Shown: in pieces, positions 15,201 to 24,981 of the stretch | Numbering within the stretch: position 1 is the stretch's first letter | Layout of the letters: each line of letters opens with the position of its first letter | From: an uncultured Pseudomonadota bacterium | Lineage (GTDB): Bacteria > Pseudomonadota > Gammaproteobacteria > Burkholderiales > Methylophilaceae | Assembly (NCBI GenBank): GCA_903876765.1 | Contig: CAIRBH010000006.1 | Span: 1-38,411 of the forward strand | Direction of reading: 5' to 3' | DNA length: 38,411 nucleotides | Notes under the pieces: generated by a model | Seen by the model: the letters and a program-made list of their open reading frames with translations, nothing else | Databases searched by the model: none | Told to the model about the DNA's origin: nothing | Translations under genes and position numbers: made by a program

Positions 15201-15701
15201 TTATTTTGATAACTCAGCGTTTAATAATTGATCTAACTGCACAAAATCTAATTTGCCAATTGTACGTTGTAAACGCTTAGCTTGCTTGTCAAAAATAAAT
15301 GTGCTGGGCGTTAAATCAACACCACCAAATTTTTCTGTTATATCGGCAAAGCCATCATGCATGACGGGGAAGGGCAATTGCTGTTGATGGACATAATTGA
15401 ATACTTGAGCAGGGGGGTCGTCAGGCATAGCAACCGCGATCACTTCTAGGCCGCGTGCGTGGTATAGCTTATAGATCCTGACTAAATCAGGCATTTCCTC
15501 AATGCAAGTGTAGCAAGTGGTCGCCCAAAAATTCACCAGTACCAGGTTGCCTTTCAAGTCTGCCATGGCTATTTTTTTACCTTCAATCGTCGTAAAAGTG
15601 ACATCAGGCGCAGTGCTATTTGGCAGCCATTTTAGGGCAGCCACACTGAGTAAGGCTGTGCTAATCATTGCTAACAATATTTTTTTTGATAAGGGCCGCA
15701 T
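15201..15701 (-). CDS. membrane-anchored TlpA/ResA-type thioredoxin
   Basis: 166 residues. An N-terminal hydrophobic anchor (~8-25) is followed by a thioredoxin fold with FWATTCYTCIEEMP; the redox pair is Cys63 and Cys66 in CYTC, with Thr where Trp usually precedes the first Cys. The later VDLTPSTFIFDK holds the cis-Pro. It is probably a periplasmic thiol-disulfide oxidoreductase working on cytochrome or copper-site cysteines, like TlpA or ResA. It differs from the CcmG in this window in its motif. 36 bases upstream of hemJ, likely co-transcribed. Confidence 0.88.
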   Translation of the reverse strand: MRPLSKKILLAMISTALLSVAALKWLPNSTAPDVTFTTIEGKKIAMADLKGNLVLVNFWATTCYTCIEEMPDLVRIYKLYHARGLEVIAVAMPDDPPAQVFNYVHQQQLPFPVMHDGFADITEKFGGVDLTPSTFIFDKQAKRLQRTIGKLDFVQLDQLLNAELSK

Positions 15702-15818
15702 ATCAGTAGTCTAACTTATTTTAGCTAATGGCAGATTGAAACTGCTTACGCCTTTATAGAATAGCAAGCCATTGTGAATAACCATGAAATAGATACGCTT
15801 ATTTGCGGTGATTGTGCA

Positions 15819-15827
15819 TGTTATAAT
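15819..15827 (+). promoter_or_regulatory. extended -10 promoter of the FAD/Fe-S oxidoreductase gene
   Basis: TGTTATAAT is a perfect extended -10 element. Transcription would begin near 15834, about 30 bases before the ATG at 15865. No strong -35 is visible. Confidence 0.55.
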
Positions 15828-15864
15828 CAAATTTTTAATAGCCAAGCTATTTATCTAAAAGCCA

Positions 15865-18800
15865 ATGAACGCACCTCTACCTAGCAGTATTCAAAACGCC
15901 GAGCCGCAATCTAGCAAGCGTTTACGTGAAATTCCATATAACTATACCTCTTTTTCAGATCGTGAAATTGTCATTAGGTTTCTGGGTGAAGATATATGGG
16001 ATACCCTAAATGAGTTACGCAGCCAGCGCAAAACTGGCCGCAGCGCACGTATGTTATTTGAGGTGCTTGGCGACTTATGGGTGGTGTCACGCAACCCTTA
16101 CTTGCAAGATGATTTGCTAGAAAACCCCAAGCGCCGCAAGGCTTTAATTGATGCGCTACAGCACCGTATTGCAGCGATTGATGAGCGCAACGCAAGCGGC
16201 ACGCCTAATGCTAAAGTGCAAAAAATGGTGCATGCTGCACAAAAGGCGGTAGAGAAATTTGCCGACGATTTTCGCAAAACTTATGATTTGCGTAAAAAAG
16301 CCTTACACAAATTCAGCAAAATTATCCGCAAAGATAATATACAGTTTGATGGCTTAGCTAGAGTGTCTCATGTGACTGACGCTACCGACTGGCGGGTTGA
16401 ATATCCGTTTGTAGTGCTTAATCCAGATGCTGAAAAAGAAATTGCCGCCTTGGTGCGGGCGTGTATAGAGCTCGGTCTAACAGTTATTCCTCGTGGCGGC
16501 GGCACTGGCTATACGGGCGGGGCGATTCCGCTCACCCCGATGTCGGCGGTAATCAATACAGAAAAATTAGATCAACATAGCGGCGTGCAAATGCGCACCC
16601 TGCCTGGCGTATTAAGGCAAGTGGCTACCATAGAATGTGGGGCTGGTGTGGTCACCCGTCGGGCGATGGAAGCGGCAAGTGATGCTGGTCTAGAATTTGC
16701 CTGTGACCCAACCAGTGCTGATGCTAGCTGTATTGGTGGTAACGTTGCAGTCAATGCAGGCGGTAAAAAAGCCGTATTATGGGGCACCGCTTTAGATAAT
16801 CTTGCCTCATGGCGTATGGTGACGCCAGACGCGCAGTGGCTAGAAGTCGAGCGCTTAGACCATAATCTTGGCAAAATACATGATATTGCCATGGCGCGCT
16901 TTAAAGTGAGCCGCTATGCAGAGGACATGAAAACCCTGCTGGCAGAACCTGAAATTTTAGAAATTGCTGGCCCTAGCTTTCGTAAAGTGGGCTTGGGTAA
17001 AGATGTGACAGATAAGTTCTTGTCTGGCTTACCTGGCATACAAAAAGAGGGTTGCGATGGACTCATTACCAGTGCGACTTTTATTTTGCACCGCATGCCT
17101 AAACACGTCAGAACCATCGCGCTAGAGTTTTTTGGCCATGTATCCAATGCCGTCCCTGCTATCGTTGAGATTAAAAATTATTTAGATGCTACCGCCAAGA
17201 AAGACCCGCTAGTATTGATGGCTGGCTTGGAGCACATGGATGAGCGTTATATTAAAGCAGTAGGTTACGCCACCAAAGCGGCGCGTCAACAGCGCCCAAA
17301 AATGGTATTGATTGCGGATATTGCCTCTGATGATGAAAATGCCGTGGGCGAAGCTGCTTCATATATTGTGCGTTTATGTAATGCCCGTGATGGCGAAGGT
17401 TTTGTTGCCGTGTCGGCCGAAGCGCGCAAAAAATTCTGGTTAGATCGTGCTAGAACGGCCGCCATTGCTAAGCATACCAACGCCTTTAAAATCAATGAGG
17501 ATGTCGTCATTCCGCTGCCGCGTTTGGGCGATTACTCTGATGGTATTGAACGCATTAACATAGAGTTATCGATCAACAATAAATTACAGCTATTAGATGC
17601 GCTTGAAGTCTTTATGCAAAGCGAGTTGCCCTTGCAGGCCGATGAAGATGGCAATGCAGATAAGCAAATGGTGCAATCAAAACAAGTGATTGCCTTGCAA
17701 TTGTTGCGTGATTTACGCGCGCATTGGCGCATGATTTTGAATACACTAGATGACCCTGTCACCGTGCTGGGGCCGCTAGGCGAGTCACTGAGCCAATATG
17801 AAAACGTATTTCGTGCCGTGCAATCTTATGATTTGCGTATTTCTTGGAAGCGTGAGCTGCTGCGCCCTATGGAAGATATTTTTGCCGGGCGAGAATATCA
17901 AAAAATATTAAATCGTTGTGATGAAATTCATAAAAGCGTTTTAAAGTCTAGGGTATTTATTGCACTGCACATGCATGCCGGTGATGGCAATGTGCATACA
18001 AATATTCCTGTCAACTCTGATGATTATGACATGATGCACACTGCACATGAGGCTGTTGGGCGTGTGATGGCCTTGGCTAAAAGCTTAAATGGCGTCATTT
18101 CTGGTGAGCATGGCATAGGTATTACCAAGATGGAGTTCTTGGAGGATTCAACCATTGCGGCATTTACTCAGTATAAAAATAAAGTAGACCCCAATGGACA
18201 CTTTAACAAAGGCAAATTATTAGCAGGATCTGGCTTAGAAAACGCCTATACACCCAGCTTTGGTCTGCTTGAGCAAGAATCTATCATTATGGAACAATCA
18301 GCCATTGGTGAAATTGCCGATTCGATTAGTGATTGTCTGCGCTGTGGTAAATGCAAGCCAGTTTGTACCACACATGTGCCACGGGCAAATTTGTTGTATA
18401 GCCCACGCAATAAGATTTTAGGCACTTCATTGCTCATTGAAGCCTTTTTATATGAAGAGCAAACGCGGCGCGGAATTTCGCTTAAGCATTTTGATGAATT
18501 TAACGATGTGGCAGATCATTGTACGGTATGCCATAAATGCCTAAACCCATGCCCTGTGGATATTGATTTTGGCGATGTGTCTGTGGCCATGCGTAACTTC
18601 TTGCGTGAGCAAGGTAAAAAACAATTCAACCCAGGCACGGCAGTTGGCATGGCTTTTTTAAATGCTAAAGACCCAGCAACCATTAAGATGATGCACACTT
18701 TAATGGTGACTATAGGCTATAGAGCGCAAAATTTTGCACATAGTTTGGCTAAAAAGTTTCATCTTTTAAAAGATAAAATCAGGCCGCCAGCAACTGTAGG

Positions 18801-19743
18801 TAAGCCAGAAATCAAAGCCCAGGTCATACATTTTATTAATCGGCCTATGCCGAAAAAAATGCCGACTAAAACTTCACGTGCGCTTTTGGGCATAGAAGAT
18901 GACAGCATGATTCCAGTTATCCGTAATCCGCAAAAAGTCACAGAAGATTCTGAAGCGGTATTTTATTTTCCAGGCTGTGGTTCTGAGCGATTGTTCTCAA
19001 ATGTTGGATTAGCCACTCAAGCCATGCTCTATGAAGTGGGCGCAATCACGGTATTACCTCCTGGTTATTTGTGTTGTGGCTATCCGCAAACCGCTAGTGG
19101 CAACCATGATAAAGGTCAGGCGATTACGACAGAAAATCGCGTGTTGTTCCACCGTGTGGCCAATACGCTGAATTATCTAGACATTAAGACTGTTATTGTG
19201 TCTTGTGGTACGTGTATGGATCAGCTACAAAAATACCAATTTGAAAAGATTTTTCCAGGGTGCAGATTGCTAGATATTCATGAATATCTCATGGAAAAAG
19301 ACATTAAGCTCAAAGGCGTGACGGGGACAAAATATATGTATCACGACCCCTGCCATACGCCCATGAAGACCTACAAACCGCTAGAAGTGACCAATCAGCT
19401 GATGGGGCAAGATGTACAACTGAATGACCGTTGTTGTGGTGAGAGCGGTACTTTTGCCGTAGCGCGGCCAGATATTGCTACGCAAGTCAAAATGCGCAAG
19501 CAAGAAGAGCTAGAAAAAGGCATGGGCAAGTTGGGCTTAACGGTAGGGGCGCCAGAAGAAAAAGTAAAAATACTGACTTCATGCCCAAGTTGTTTACAAG
19601 GCTTGTCTAGGTATGGTGAAGATACGGGGATAGAGGCGGACTACATTGTGGTAGAGATGGCGAAGCATATTCTTGGTGAACATTGGATGCAAGACTATGT
19701 GAAAAAAGTCAATCAGGGCGGCATAGAGAAAGTGTTGCTCTAG
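15865..19743 (+). CDS. giant FAD-linked oxidase / Fe-S oxidoreductase (DUF3683 type)
   Basis: 1292 residues in one chain. N-terminal ~1-170: DUF3683-like domain ([21 protein letters not shown]). FAD_binding_4 domain with [11 protein letters not shown] at ~209-219. A FAD-oxidase C domain, including the [14 protein letters not shown] and [11 protein letters not shown] motifs of the D-lactate/glycolate dehydrogenase family. Two 4Fe-4S motifs ([11 protein letters not shown] near 826 and [12 protein letters not shown] near 885). Two CCG repeats of the GlpC/HdrB type (CCGYP near 1070, CCGESG near 1190). This amounts to GlcD, GlcF and an extra N-domain fused. A D-2-hydroxyacid dehydrogenase feeding the quinone pool is the likely role; the substrate is unknown. 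Divergent from tlpA; ends 18 bases from a convergent lipoprotein gene. Confidence 0.85.
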   Translation: MNAPLPSSIQNAEPQSSKRLREIPYNYTSFSDREIVIRFLGEDIWDTLNELRSQRKTGRSARMLFEVLGDLWVVSRNPYLQDDLLENPKRRKALIDALQHRIAAIDERNASGTPNAKVQKMVHAAQKAVEKFADDFRKTYDLRKKALHKFSKIIRKDNIQFDGLARVSHVTDATDWRVEYPFVVLNPDAEKEIAALVRACIELGLTVIPRGGGTGYTGGAIPLTPMSAVINTEKLDQHSGVQMRTLPGVLRQVATIECGAGVVTRRAMEAASDAGLEFACDPTSADASCIGGNVAVNAGGKKAVLWGTALDNLASWRMVTPDAQWLEVERLDHNLGKIHDIAMARFKVSRYAEDMKTLLAEPEILEIAGPSFRKVGLGKDVTDKFLSGLPGIQKEGCDGLITSATFILHRMPKHVRTIALEFFGHVSNAVPAIVEIKNYLDATAKKDPLVLMAGLEHMDERYIKAVGYATKAARQQRPKMVLIADIASDDENAVGEAASYIVRLCNARDGEGFVAVSAEARKKFWLDRARTAAIAKHTNAFKINEDVVIPLPRLGDYSDGIERINIELSINNKLQLLDALEVFMQSELPLQADEDGNADKQMVQSKQVIALQLLRDLRAHWRMILNTLDDPVTVLGPLGESLSQYENVFRAVQSYDLRISWKRELLRPMEDIFAGREYQKILNRCDEIHKSVLKSRVFIALHMHAGDGNVHTNIPVNSDDYDMMHTAHEAVGRVMALAKSLNGVISGEHGIGITKMEFLEDSTIAAFTQYKNKVDPNGHFNKGKLLAGSGLENAYTPSFGLLEQESIIMEQSAIGEIADSISDCLRCGKCKPVCTTHVPRANLLYSPRNKILGTSLLIEAFLYEEQTRRGISLKHFDEFNDVADHCTVCHKCLNPCPVDIDFGDVSVAMRNFLREQGKKQFNPGTAVGMAFLNAKDPATIKMMHTLMVTIGYRAQNFAHSLAKKFHLLKDKIRPPATVGKPEIKAQVIHFINRPMPKKMPTKTSRALLGIEDDSMIPVIRNPQKVTEDSEAVFYFPGCGSERLFSNVGLATQAMLYEVGAITVLPPGYLCCGYPQTASGNHDKGQAITTENRVLFHRVANTLNYLDIKTVIVSCGTCMDQLQKYQFEKIFPGCRLLDIHEYLMEKDIKLKGVTGTKYMYHDPCHTPMKTYKPLEVTNQLMGQDVQLNDRCCGESGTFAVARPDIATQVKMRKQEELEKGMGKLGLTVGAPEEKVKILTSCPSCLQGLSRYGEDTGIEADYIVVEMAKHILGEHWMQDYVKKVNQGGIEKVLL

Positions 19744-19761
19744 CCTGACGGTGCTGTGCTG

Positions 19762-20499
19762 CTAGGGTATAAAAGGCAAGAAAATAGCAGTTGCCAAGTT
19801 TTGCATGACCCGTGAAATAAGCCGTTCTGACTTTTCTGCTAGCGCAATGGCATATAAATCTGTGCGGCCTATCATTTTGCCAAATTCGCGTTCAAAAGAT
19901 AAGTTTTTCTCGGTGTCGTTGATTTCATTGCTTAGCAAATACAGTTTGCCAGCTTCATCTCTTGCGTTTGATAGTTTCCATGTGGCTATTTCAATATTTC
20001 TAGCCACGTTATACAGAAATTGCGGGTCTATGCTATCGGTTAGGTAGAAATCTGTTTTGTTGCCATGCGCCTGCAATAGCATGGTTTGCAGACCGACAAT
20101 AAAAGGTAGCACACGGTCTCCTTTATATTCAGGCTTGAACGCTAAAAAAATAGCCTCAGTGCCTTGTTTATTGTCTATCTCTTTAAATAAGCAATGATGT
20201 TGCTGCTCGCCGTCTATGACCCATGTCGCCATTTTTTCAGCATTATCGCTAGTACTTTTCGCAAGCTCATGTGGGTTACGTTTATAGAGTTTAATCATTA
20301 AATGACGCAAACTTTGCATATTCTCAGATATTTCAACATCGGCCATGCGATCAAAATCACTTTTAGCCAATTGATTGCCTGAGCTTCTGTCGCTGCGCTC
20401 TGGAATAGGCTTGCGCTGCACAGGGGAGTTGAGCGCACAAGCGACTAAATGACAGCTTACTAAAAGTAAAATTAGCCGCTGCTTTGCACTATTGTTCAT
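19762..20499 (-). CDS. lipoprotein of unknown function, third gene of the phoBR unit
   Basis: 245 residues. A signal peptide with Cys near 21 (LVAC) suggests a lipoprotein. The rest is mostly alpha-helical with no domain I can name; helices include MQSLRHLMIKLYKRNPHEL, FIVGLQTMLLQAHGNKTDFYL, and a hydrophobic end (MQNLATAIFLPFIP). Its ATG overlaps the phoR stop (ATGA, 20496-20499), so it is translationally coupled to the phosphate sensor kinase. A role in phosphate sensing or envelope response is only an inference from this coupling. No PhoU or Pst genes occur in the window. Confidence 0.7.
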   Translation of the reverse strand: MNNSAKQRLILLLVSCHLVACALNSPVQRKPIPERSDRSSGNQLAKSDFDRMADVEISENMQSLRHLMIKLYKRNPHELAKSTSDNAEKMATWVIDGEQQHHCLFKEIDNKQGTEAIFLAFKPEYKGDRVLPFIVGLQTMLLQAHGNKTDFYLTDSIDPQFLYNVARNIEIATWKLSNARDEAGKLYLLSNEINDTEKNLSFEREFGKMIGRTDLYAIALAEKSERLISRVMQNLATAIFLPFIP

Positions 20500-21824
20500 T
20501 TTGCTTGCACGATGCGTGATTTAGGAAATATTGCGCTAAATGTACTGCCCACGCCCAACTCACTGCTAATTTCTAACTTAGCCTGATGCCTAATTAAAAT
20601 GTGCTTAACAATAGATAAGCCCAAGCCTGTGCCGCCAGTCTCGCGGCTGCGACTGCGATCTACACGATAAAAGCGCTCGGTGAGTCTATCTATGTGCCGC
20701 TGTTCTATGCCTATGCCCGAGTCTTTCACACAGAATATCGCTTCGCCACCTTGCAATCCCCAGCTAATCTCTATTTCACCTGGTTTATCGGCATTATTGG
20801 TAGGCGTGTAACGAATGGCATTACTCACTAAATTACTAAATACGCTGCGAAGTTCATCCATAGAGCCAGTTAAATTAAGTTTAGGGTCTACTACAAGGCG
20901 GATGTTGTGTTTGATTTTATTTAAACTTTGGCTCAAACCTAGGGCATCATTTTGTACGGATTTTAGTAAACTAGGCATATCGATCTGACTATTGTCAGGC
21001 TCTTCGGTATTGCTTTCTATGGTAGATAAGGTCAGTAAATCTTCAATAATGCGGCGCATTCTTAAGGTTTGTTCTTCCATCATGGCAAAGTAAGGTTTTA
21101 ATTTATCTGGTACTGCGCCTTCCATGTCGATGAGGGTTTCCAAAAAGCCACCTACTACTGTTAGCGGCGTGCGAAGTTCATGTGAAACATTAGCAATAAA
21201 ATCTCGACGCATGACATCTACTTTTTCTAGCTGCGTCATGTCGTGGCTGATTAATAATTTTTGATTATCGGCAAATGGAATGAGTTGGATTTCTAACACC
21301 ATGTCTGGGTTACGCCAAGACTTGAGCTTAAATGGCTCATGATATTGTTCGTTATATAGATAGGAAATAAAATGGCTGTTGCGAATTAAGTTAACGATAG
21401 GCAGGTTTTTGTCGGTCTTTAAATCTAGGCCAAGTTGATTTTCTGCATTAGGCGTGCACCACTCAATTTCGTTGCTACTGCTGAGTATGACTAAGCCGTC
21501 AGGCATGGCGCTGGTGGCTAAGTTAAAGCGCTCTAGTGCAGAATTTAATTGGGTTTGGTTCGCTGTATTATTGCGCTCATATTTTAGCAAAAGGTTAAAA
21601 ACATCTTCCCACAAACCTAACCCTTCAGGGATGTCTTTGAGCGCGGGTTTTTTAAACCAAGTTTGTAAATGTTGCAACCAAAAAATATGGTTGGCTATAT
21701 AAACTAATAAGCTAGTTGAGAATATAAGTAACGCTGTGGTGACGTCACTAACCAGCCATGAGAATAGAGCGATGACTATCAATGCGCAAATAAATAAGCC
21801 AGCTTTCCAACGGATATCTTGCAC
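20496..21824 (-). CDS. phoR: PhoR, phosphate-regulon sensor histidine kinase
   Basis: 442 residues. Two N-terminal membrane helices with almost no periplasmic loop (~8-26, ~30-50), as in PhoR. A PAS domain follows (~100-200, LATSAMPDGLVILSS). HisKA with DFIANVSHELRTPLTVVGGF gives phospho-acceptor His215. HATPase_c shows N-box (SNAIRYT), G1 (KDSGIGI) and G2 (GGTGLGLSIVKHIL). It phosphorylates PhoB when phosphate is low. It lies 92 bases behind phoB and overlaps the lipoprotein gene by four bases. PhoR rather than another kinase is inferred from the helix arrangement, PAS and the adjacent PhoB. Confidence 0.92.
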   Translation of the reverse strand: MQDIRWKAGLFICALIVIALFSWLVSDVTTALLIFSTSLLVYIANHIFWLQHLQTWFKKPALKDIPEGLGLWEDVFNLLLKYERNNTANQTQLNSALERFNLATSAMPDGLVILSSSNEIEWCTPNAENQLGLDLKTDKNLPIVNLIRNSHFISYLYNEQYHEPFKLKSWRNPDMVLEIQLIPFADNQKLLISHDMTQLEKVDVMRRDFIANVSHELRTPLTVVGGFLETLIDMEGAVPDKLKPYFAMMEEQTLRMRRIIEDLLTLSTIESNTEEPDNSQIDMPSLLKSVQNDALGLSQSLNKIKHNIRLVVDPKLNLTGSMDELRSVFSNLVSNAIRYTPTNNADKPGEIEISWGLQGGEAIFCVKDSGIGIEQRHIDRLTERFYRVDRSRSRETGGTGLGLSIVKHILIRHQAKLEISSELGVGSTFSAIFPKSRIVQAK

Positions 21825-21916
21825 GGATGAATTTTTTCAAAAAATTAACGTGCTTAATTATAGCTAGGAATTAAAAAATTAGAGGATATTTATAGCTCAA
21901 TTTGAACAATGATCGT

Positions 21917-22609
21917 TTAGTCACTCTTATTTGAGCATCTGTATCCAGCACCGCGCACGGTTTGAATAAGATCTTCATGACCAGAAACGGATAGGGCATT
22001 GCGTAAGCGCCGGATATGCACATCGACAGTACGATCTTCAACAAATACGCGGTCACCCCACACTTTGTCCAGTAACTGGCTGCGAGTATGCACACGCTCG
22101 GTATTCGTCATAAAAAAGTGCAACAGCCTAAATTCAGTGGGGCCTAAATCTATGGTTTTTTGGTTGCCAGTGACTCTATGCGTGGTTGGGTCTAAGCGTA
22201 AGCCATTGAGCTCTATTGGGTCATCTGTCATTTGCGGTGCGCGGCGGCGCAGCACAGCCTTAATCCTGGCATTGAGTTCACGCGGGCTAAATGGCTTGGT
22301 CACGTAGTCATCAGCACCGACTTCTAGGCCACGTACTTTGTCGTATTCATCACCACGCGCGGTTAGCATAATGATAGGGATAGATTTCGTCTGAGCATCA
22401 GATTTCAATTTTCGGGCAAATTCTAAGCCGTTCATGCCAGGCAGCATCCAATCTAGTAAGATTAAATCTGGAATGGTTTCACGCATTAAATTTTGCGCAA
22501 TTTCTACACTTAGGGCACGTATGGCATTATGGCCAGCTTGAGTGATATTAAGTGAAAGTAGCTCTTGAATGGCGGGTTCGTCTTCAACAACCAGTATATT
22601 GGCGGGCAT
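21917..22609 (-). CDS. phoB: PhoB, phosphate-regulon response regulator
   Basis: 230 residues, OmpR/PhoB class. The receiver domain has Asp9/Asp10 and phospho-acceptor Asp53 (LLDWMLPGMNG), with Thr in MLTARG and Lys in TKPFSPREL. The C-terminal winged helix (LNGLRLDPTTHRVTG to RTVDVHIRRLRNAL...VRGAGYRC) is typical. ATG 22609 follows AAGGA. It binds Pho boxes. A three-half-site Pho box upstream of its own gene and another upstream of olsB are present in this window. Confidence 0.95.
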   Translation of the reverse strand: MPANILVVEDEPAIQELLSLNITQAGHNAIRALSVEIAQNLMRETIPDLILLDWMLPGMNGLEFARKLKSDAQTKSIPIIMLTARGDEYDKVRGLEVGADDYVTKPFSPRELNARIKAVLRRRAPQMTDDPIELNGLRLDPTTHRVTGNQKTIDLGPTEFRLLHFFMTNTERVHTRSQLLDKVWGDRVFVEDRTVDVHIRRLRNALSVSGHEDLIQTVRGAGYRCSNKSD

Positions 22610-22652
22610 ATATTTTCCTTATGTAACTTTTTATAATTCACACTGTTAGTTT

Positions 22653-22681
22653 ATGACCTTAATGTGACTTATTTATGACAA
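22653..22681 (-). promoter_or_regulatory. Pho box (three half-sites) upstream of phoB
   Basis: On the minus strand TTGTCAT (22681-22675), AAGTCAC (22670-22664) and AGGTCAT (22659-22653) lie at 11-base pitch with 4-base AT-rich spacers. A TATAAA box (22635-22630) follows 17 bases after the last element. Each element keeps GTCA. Consistent with PhoB autoregulation. Confidence 0.65.
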
Positions 22682-22729
22682 ATATTAAACCCACGCATAA
22701 GAAAATTGCCATTTATTTTATTTTGTTAC

Positions 22730-22744
22730 ATTATGATACATAAT
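22730..22744. repeat. short palindrome upstream of the MFS gene
   Basis: ATTATG-ATA-CATAAT is a perfect 6-bp inverted repeat about 40 bases before the MFS start codon, in the expected promoter area. It may be an operator for an unknown regulator, but it is AT-rich and chance is possible. Confidence 0.35.
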
Positions 22745-22784
22745 ATTTTTTTACTAAAAATAATACTTAATTAGTGAGGACGGA

Positions 22785-24455
22785 ATGGCAAATTTTCTAT
22801 CAAAAGAGCGCATTATTGCAAAGCCTAATTTTAATCGCTGGCTAGTGCCGCCTGCGGCTTTGGCGGTTCATTTATCCATAGGTATGGCGTATGGATTTAG
22901 TGTGTTCTGGAAGCCCTTGGGCAAAGTGCTGATGGGAGAAGATGGCACGCCAATCAAGGCTTGTGCCGCAGGAGCCGCGACCTTTTCAGATAAATTAAGT
23001 GGTACGGCAACAGCCCTGTTTGCAACAGATTGTAATTGGACGCAGTTTGATTTGGGCTGGATGTTCACCTTATTTTTTGTGTTGCTTGGTTGCTCGGCAG
23101 CATTGTGGGGTGGCTGGCTAGAGCGTGAGGGGCCGCGCAAGGCTGGTTTGGTGTCTATGCTGCTCTGGTGCGGTGGCTTGCTTATTTCCGCCTACGGCGT
23201 ATATGCTCATCAATTGTGGTTAATGTGGCTAGGCAGTGGCGTTATTGGTGGCATTGGTCTAGGTTTGGGCTATATTTCACCAGTTTCTACGCTGATTAAA
23301 TGGTTTCCTGATCGTCGTGGTATGGCTACAGGGATGGCGATTATGGGCTTTGGTGGGGGGGCGATGATAGGCTCGCCATTGGCCACTAAATTAATGGCTT
23401 ATTTTGCCACATCTAATGGCATAGGCGTTTGGCAGACTTTTGTAGCGCTGGCCGCCATTTATTTTGTTTTTATGCTATGTGGTTCTTTGGCTTATCGGGT
23501 GCCGCCAACTGGCTGGAAGCCAGCTAACTGGACGCCGCCTGCTACACAAAGTAATACCATGATTTCATCTAGGCATGTACACCTTAAAAATGCTCATAAG
23601 ACGCCTCAGTTTTGGTTGCTCTGGTTGGTGTTATGTATGAACGTTTCGGCAGGTATAGGCATCATAGGGGCGGCTGCACCTATGTTGCAAGAAACTTTTG
23701 GCGGTGCACTGATAGGTCAGCCCGATATAGGCTTTGCTGATATTAAGAAAGATGAGCTACTCACAGCTGCGGCGGCAGCTGTAGGGGCAGGTTTTGTCGG
23801 CTTAATTTCCCTATTTAATATTTTTGGGCGTTTTGCTTGGGCAACTTCGTCAGATAAATTAGGCCGCAAACGCACTTATTATATTTTCTTTGTTTTGGGC
23901 GCCATCATGTATTGCACCGCCACTTATGTGGCTGGCTTTAAATCTTTGGCTTTATTCGTGGCCAGTTTTTGTGTGATTGCCTCTATGTATGGTGGCGGTT
24001 TCGCCACTATCCCTGCTTATTTGGCGGATATGTTTGGCACTCAGTTTGTTGGGGCAATTCATGGTCGCTTACTCACGGCATGGTCTACCGCTGGCATTTT
24101 AGGGCCTGTGGTCGTCAATTACATGCACGACACTAGGTTAGAAGCTAATGTGCCTTTTGATCAAATCTACGCACCGATTTTTATCGTATTAGCAGGTTTA
24201 TTGGTGGTTGGCTTTATTGCAAACTTTTTAGTTAAACCTGTTGATGAAAAATACTATATGACGGATGCAGAACTAGAAGCTGAGCGCAAATTAGCGCATG
24301 AAAAATCAGCGCCAGCCTCGTTCAATAAGTCTGCTGCAACTTTACCAGCTAGCAATCATCCTATGTTGGTTGTTGTGGCTTGGGCCTTAGTTTTACTGCC
24401 GATAAGCTACGGTATTTGGAGTACAGTGCAAAAGGCTTGGGGCTTATTTCATTAA
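22785..24455 (+). CDS. OFA-type MFS transporter (oxalate/formate antiporter family) with extra C-terminal helix
   Basis: 556 residues, longer than the usual ~420. The start (NFNRWLVPPAALAVHLSIGMAYGFSVFWKPL) and GIGLGLGYISPVSTLIKWFPDRRGMATGMAIMGFGGGA are hallmarks of the OFA (OxlT-like) branch. A ~45-residue Cys-containing insertion lies between helices 1 and 2 (~45-90), and a second insertion lies near 310-325. After the normal twelve helices, a polar linker (~485-520) leads to one more membrane helix (MLVVVAWALVLLPISYGIW) at the very C-terminus. The substrate is unknown; a small carboxylate such as formate or oxalate fits the family. GAGGA precedes ATG 22785. Divergent from phoB. Confidence 0.85.
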   Translation: MANFLSKERIIAKPNFNRWLVPPAALAVHLSIGMAYGFSVFWKPLGKVLMGEDGTPIKACAAGAATFSDKLSGTATALFATDCNWTQFDLGWMFTLFFVLLGCSAALWGGWLEREGPRKAGLVSMLLWCGGLLISAYGVYAHQLWLMWLGSGVIGGIGLGLGYISPVSTLIKWFPDRRGMATGMAIMGFGGGAMIGSPLATKLMAYFATSNGIGVWQTFVALAAIYFVFMLCGSLAYRVPPTGWKPANWTPPATQSNTMISSRHVHLKNAHKTPQFWLLWLVLCMNVSAGIGIIGAAAPMLQETFGGALIGQPDIGFADIKKDELLTAAAAAVGAGFVGLISLFNIFGRFAWATSSDKLGRKRTYYIFFVLGAIMYCTATYVAGFKSLALFVASFCVIASMYGGGFATIPAYLADMFGTQFVGAIHGRLLTAWSTAGILGPVVVNYMHDTRLEANVPFDQIYAPIFIVLAGLLVVGFIANFLVKPVDEKYYMTDAELEAERKLAHEKSAPASFNKSAATLPASNHPMLVVVAWALVLLPISYGIWSTVQKAWGLFH

Positions 24456-24531
24456 GATATGTGACTAAATATGCGGTAAAATACGCACAATATGAATAAA
24501 AGCTATTCATTAAGAATAATAAGGATAAATA

Positions 24532-24981
24532 GTGAAAGAAATTGAAAAAAATTTGGATGGAACGGGTCTGCAAATTGGTGTGGTGCTATCCAGATTTAAT
24601 AGTGACATAGGCGATGGTTTGCTCAGTGCGTGTACTGCTGAACTTTTAAACTTAGGTGTAGCAACAGATGCAATTACTATTGTCACCGTGCCAGGTGCCT
24701 TAGAAACACCATTGGTATTGCAGCACATGGCAATTAGCGAAAAGTTTGATGCGCTAGTGGCTTTAGGGGCCATTATTCGTGGTGAAACCTACCACTTTGA
24801 AGTGGTTTCAAATGAGTCTGCTCGTGGGATTTCTGAAGTACAATTCAACACAGGCATTCCTGTGGCAAATGCAGTTTTAACCACAGAAGATGACGATCAA
24901 GCCATTGCTCGTATGCATGTAAAAGGCGCAGAAGCGGCTCAGGTCGCTGTTGAAATGGCTAATTTGATTCGGGCGCTATAA
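24532..24981 (+). CDS. ribH: RibH, 6,7-dimethyl-8-ribityllumazine synthase
   Basis: 149 residues. GTG 24532 is preceded by AAGGA. Motifs: VVLSRFN (Phe/Trp-type substrate pocket), VPGALETP, and [18 protein letters not shown] with the catalytic His in YHFE. It condenses the pyrimidine from RibA/RibD with dihydroxybutanone phosphate to give the direct precursor of riboflavin. Its stop overlaps the nusB start (TAATG), the common ribH-nusB pairing. No FMN riboswitch is seen in the 76-base gap before it. Confidence 0.96.
   Translation: MKEIEKNLDGTGLQIGVVLSRFNSDIGDGLLSACTAELLNLGVATDAITIVTVPGALETPLVLQHMAISEKFDALVALGAIIRGETYHFEVVSNESARGISEVQFNTGIPVANAVLTTEDDDQAIARMHVKGAEAAQVAVEMANLIRAL

Noticed and set aside
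24456-24531. Possible FMN riboswitch upstream of ribH
   Set aside because: The gap is only 76 bases and lacks the conserved RFN-element motifs.
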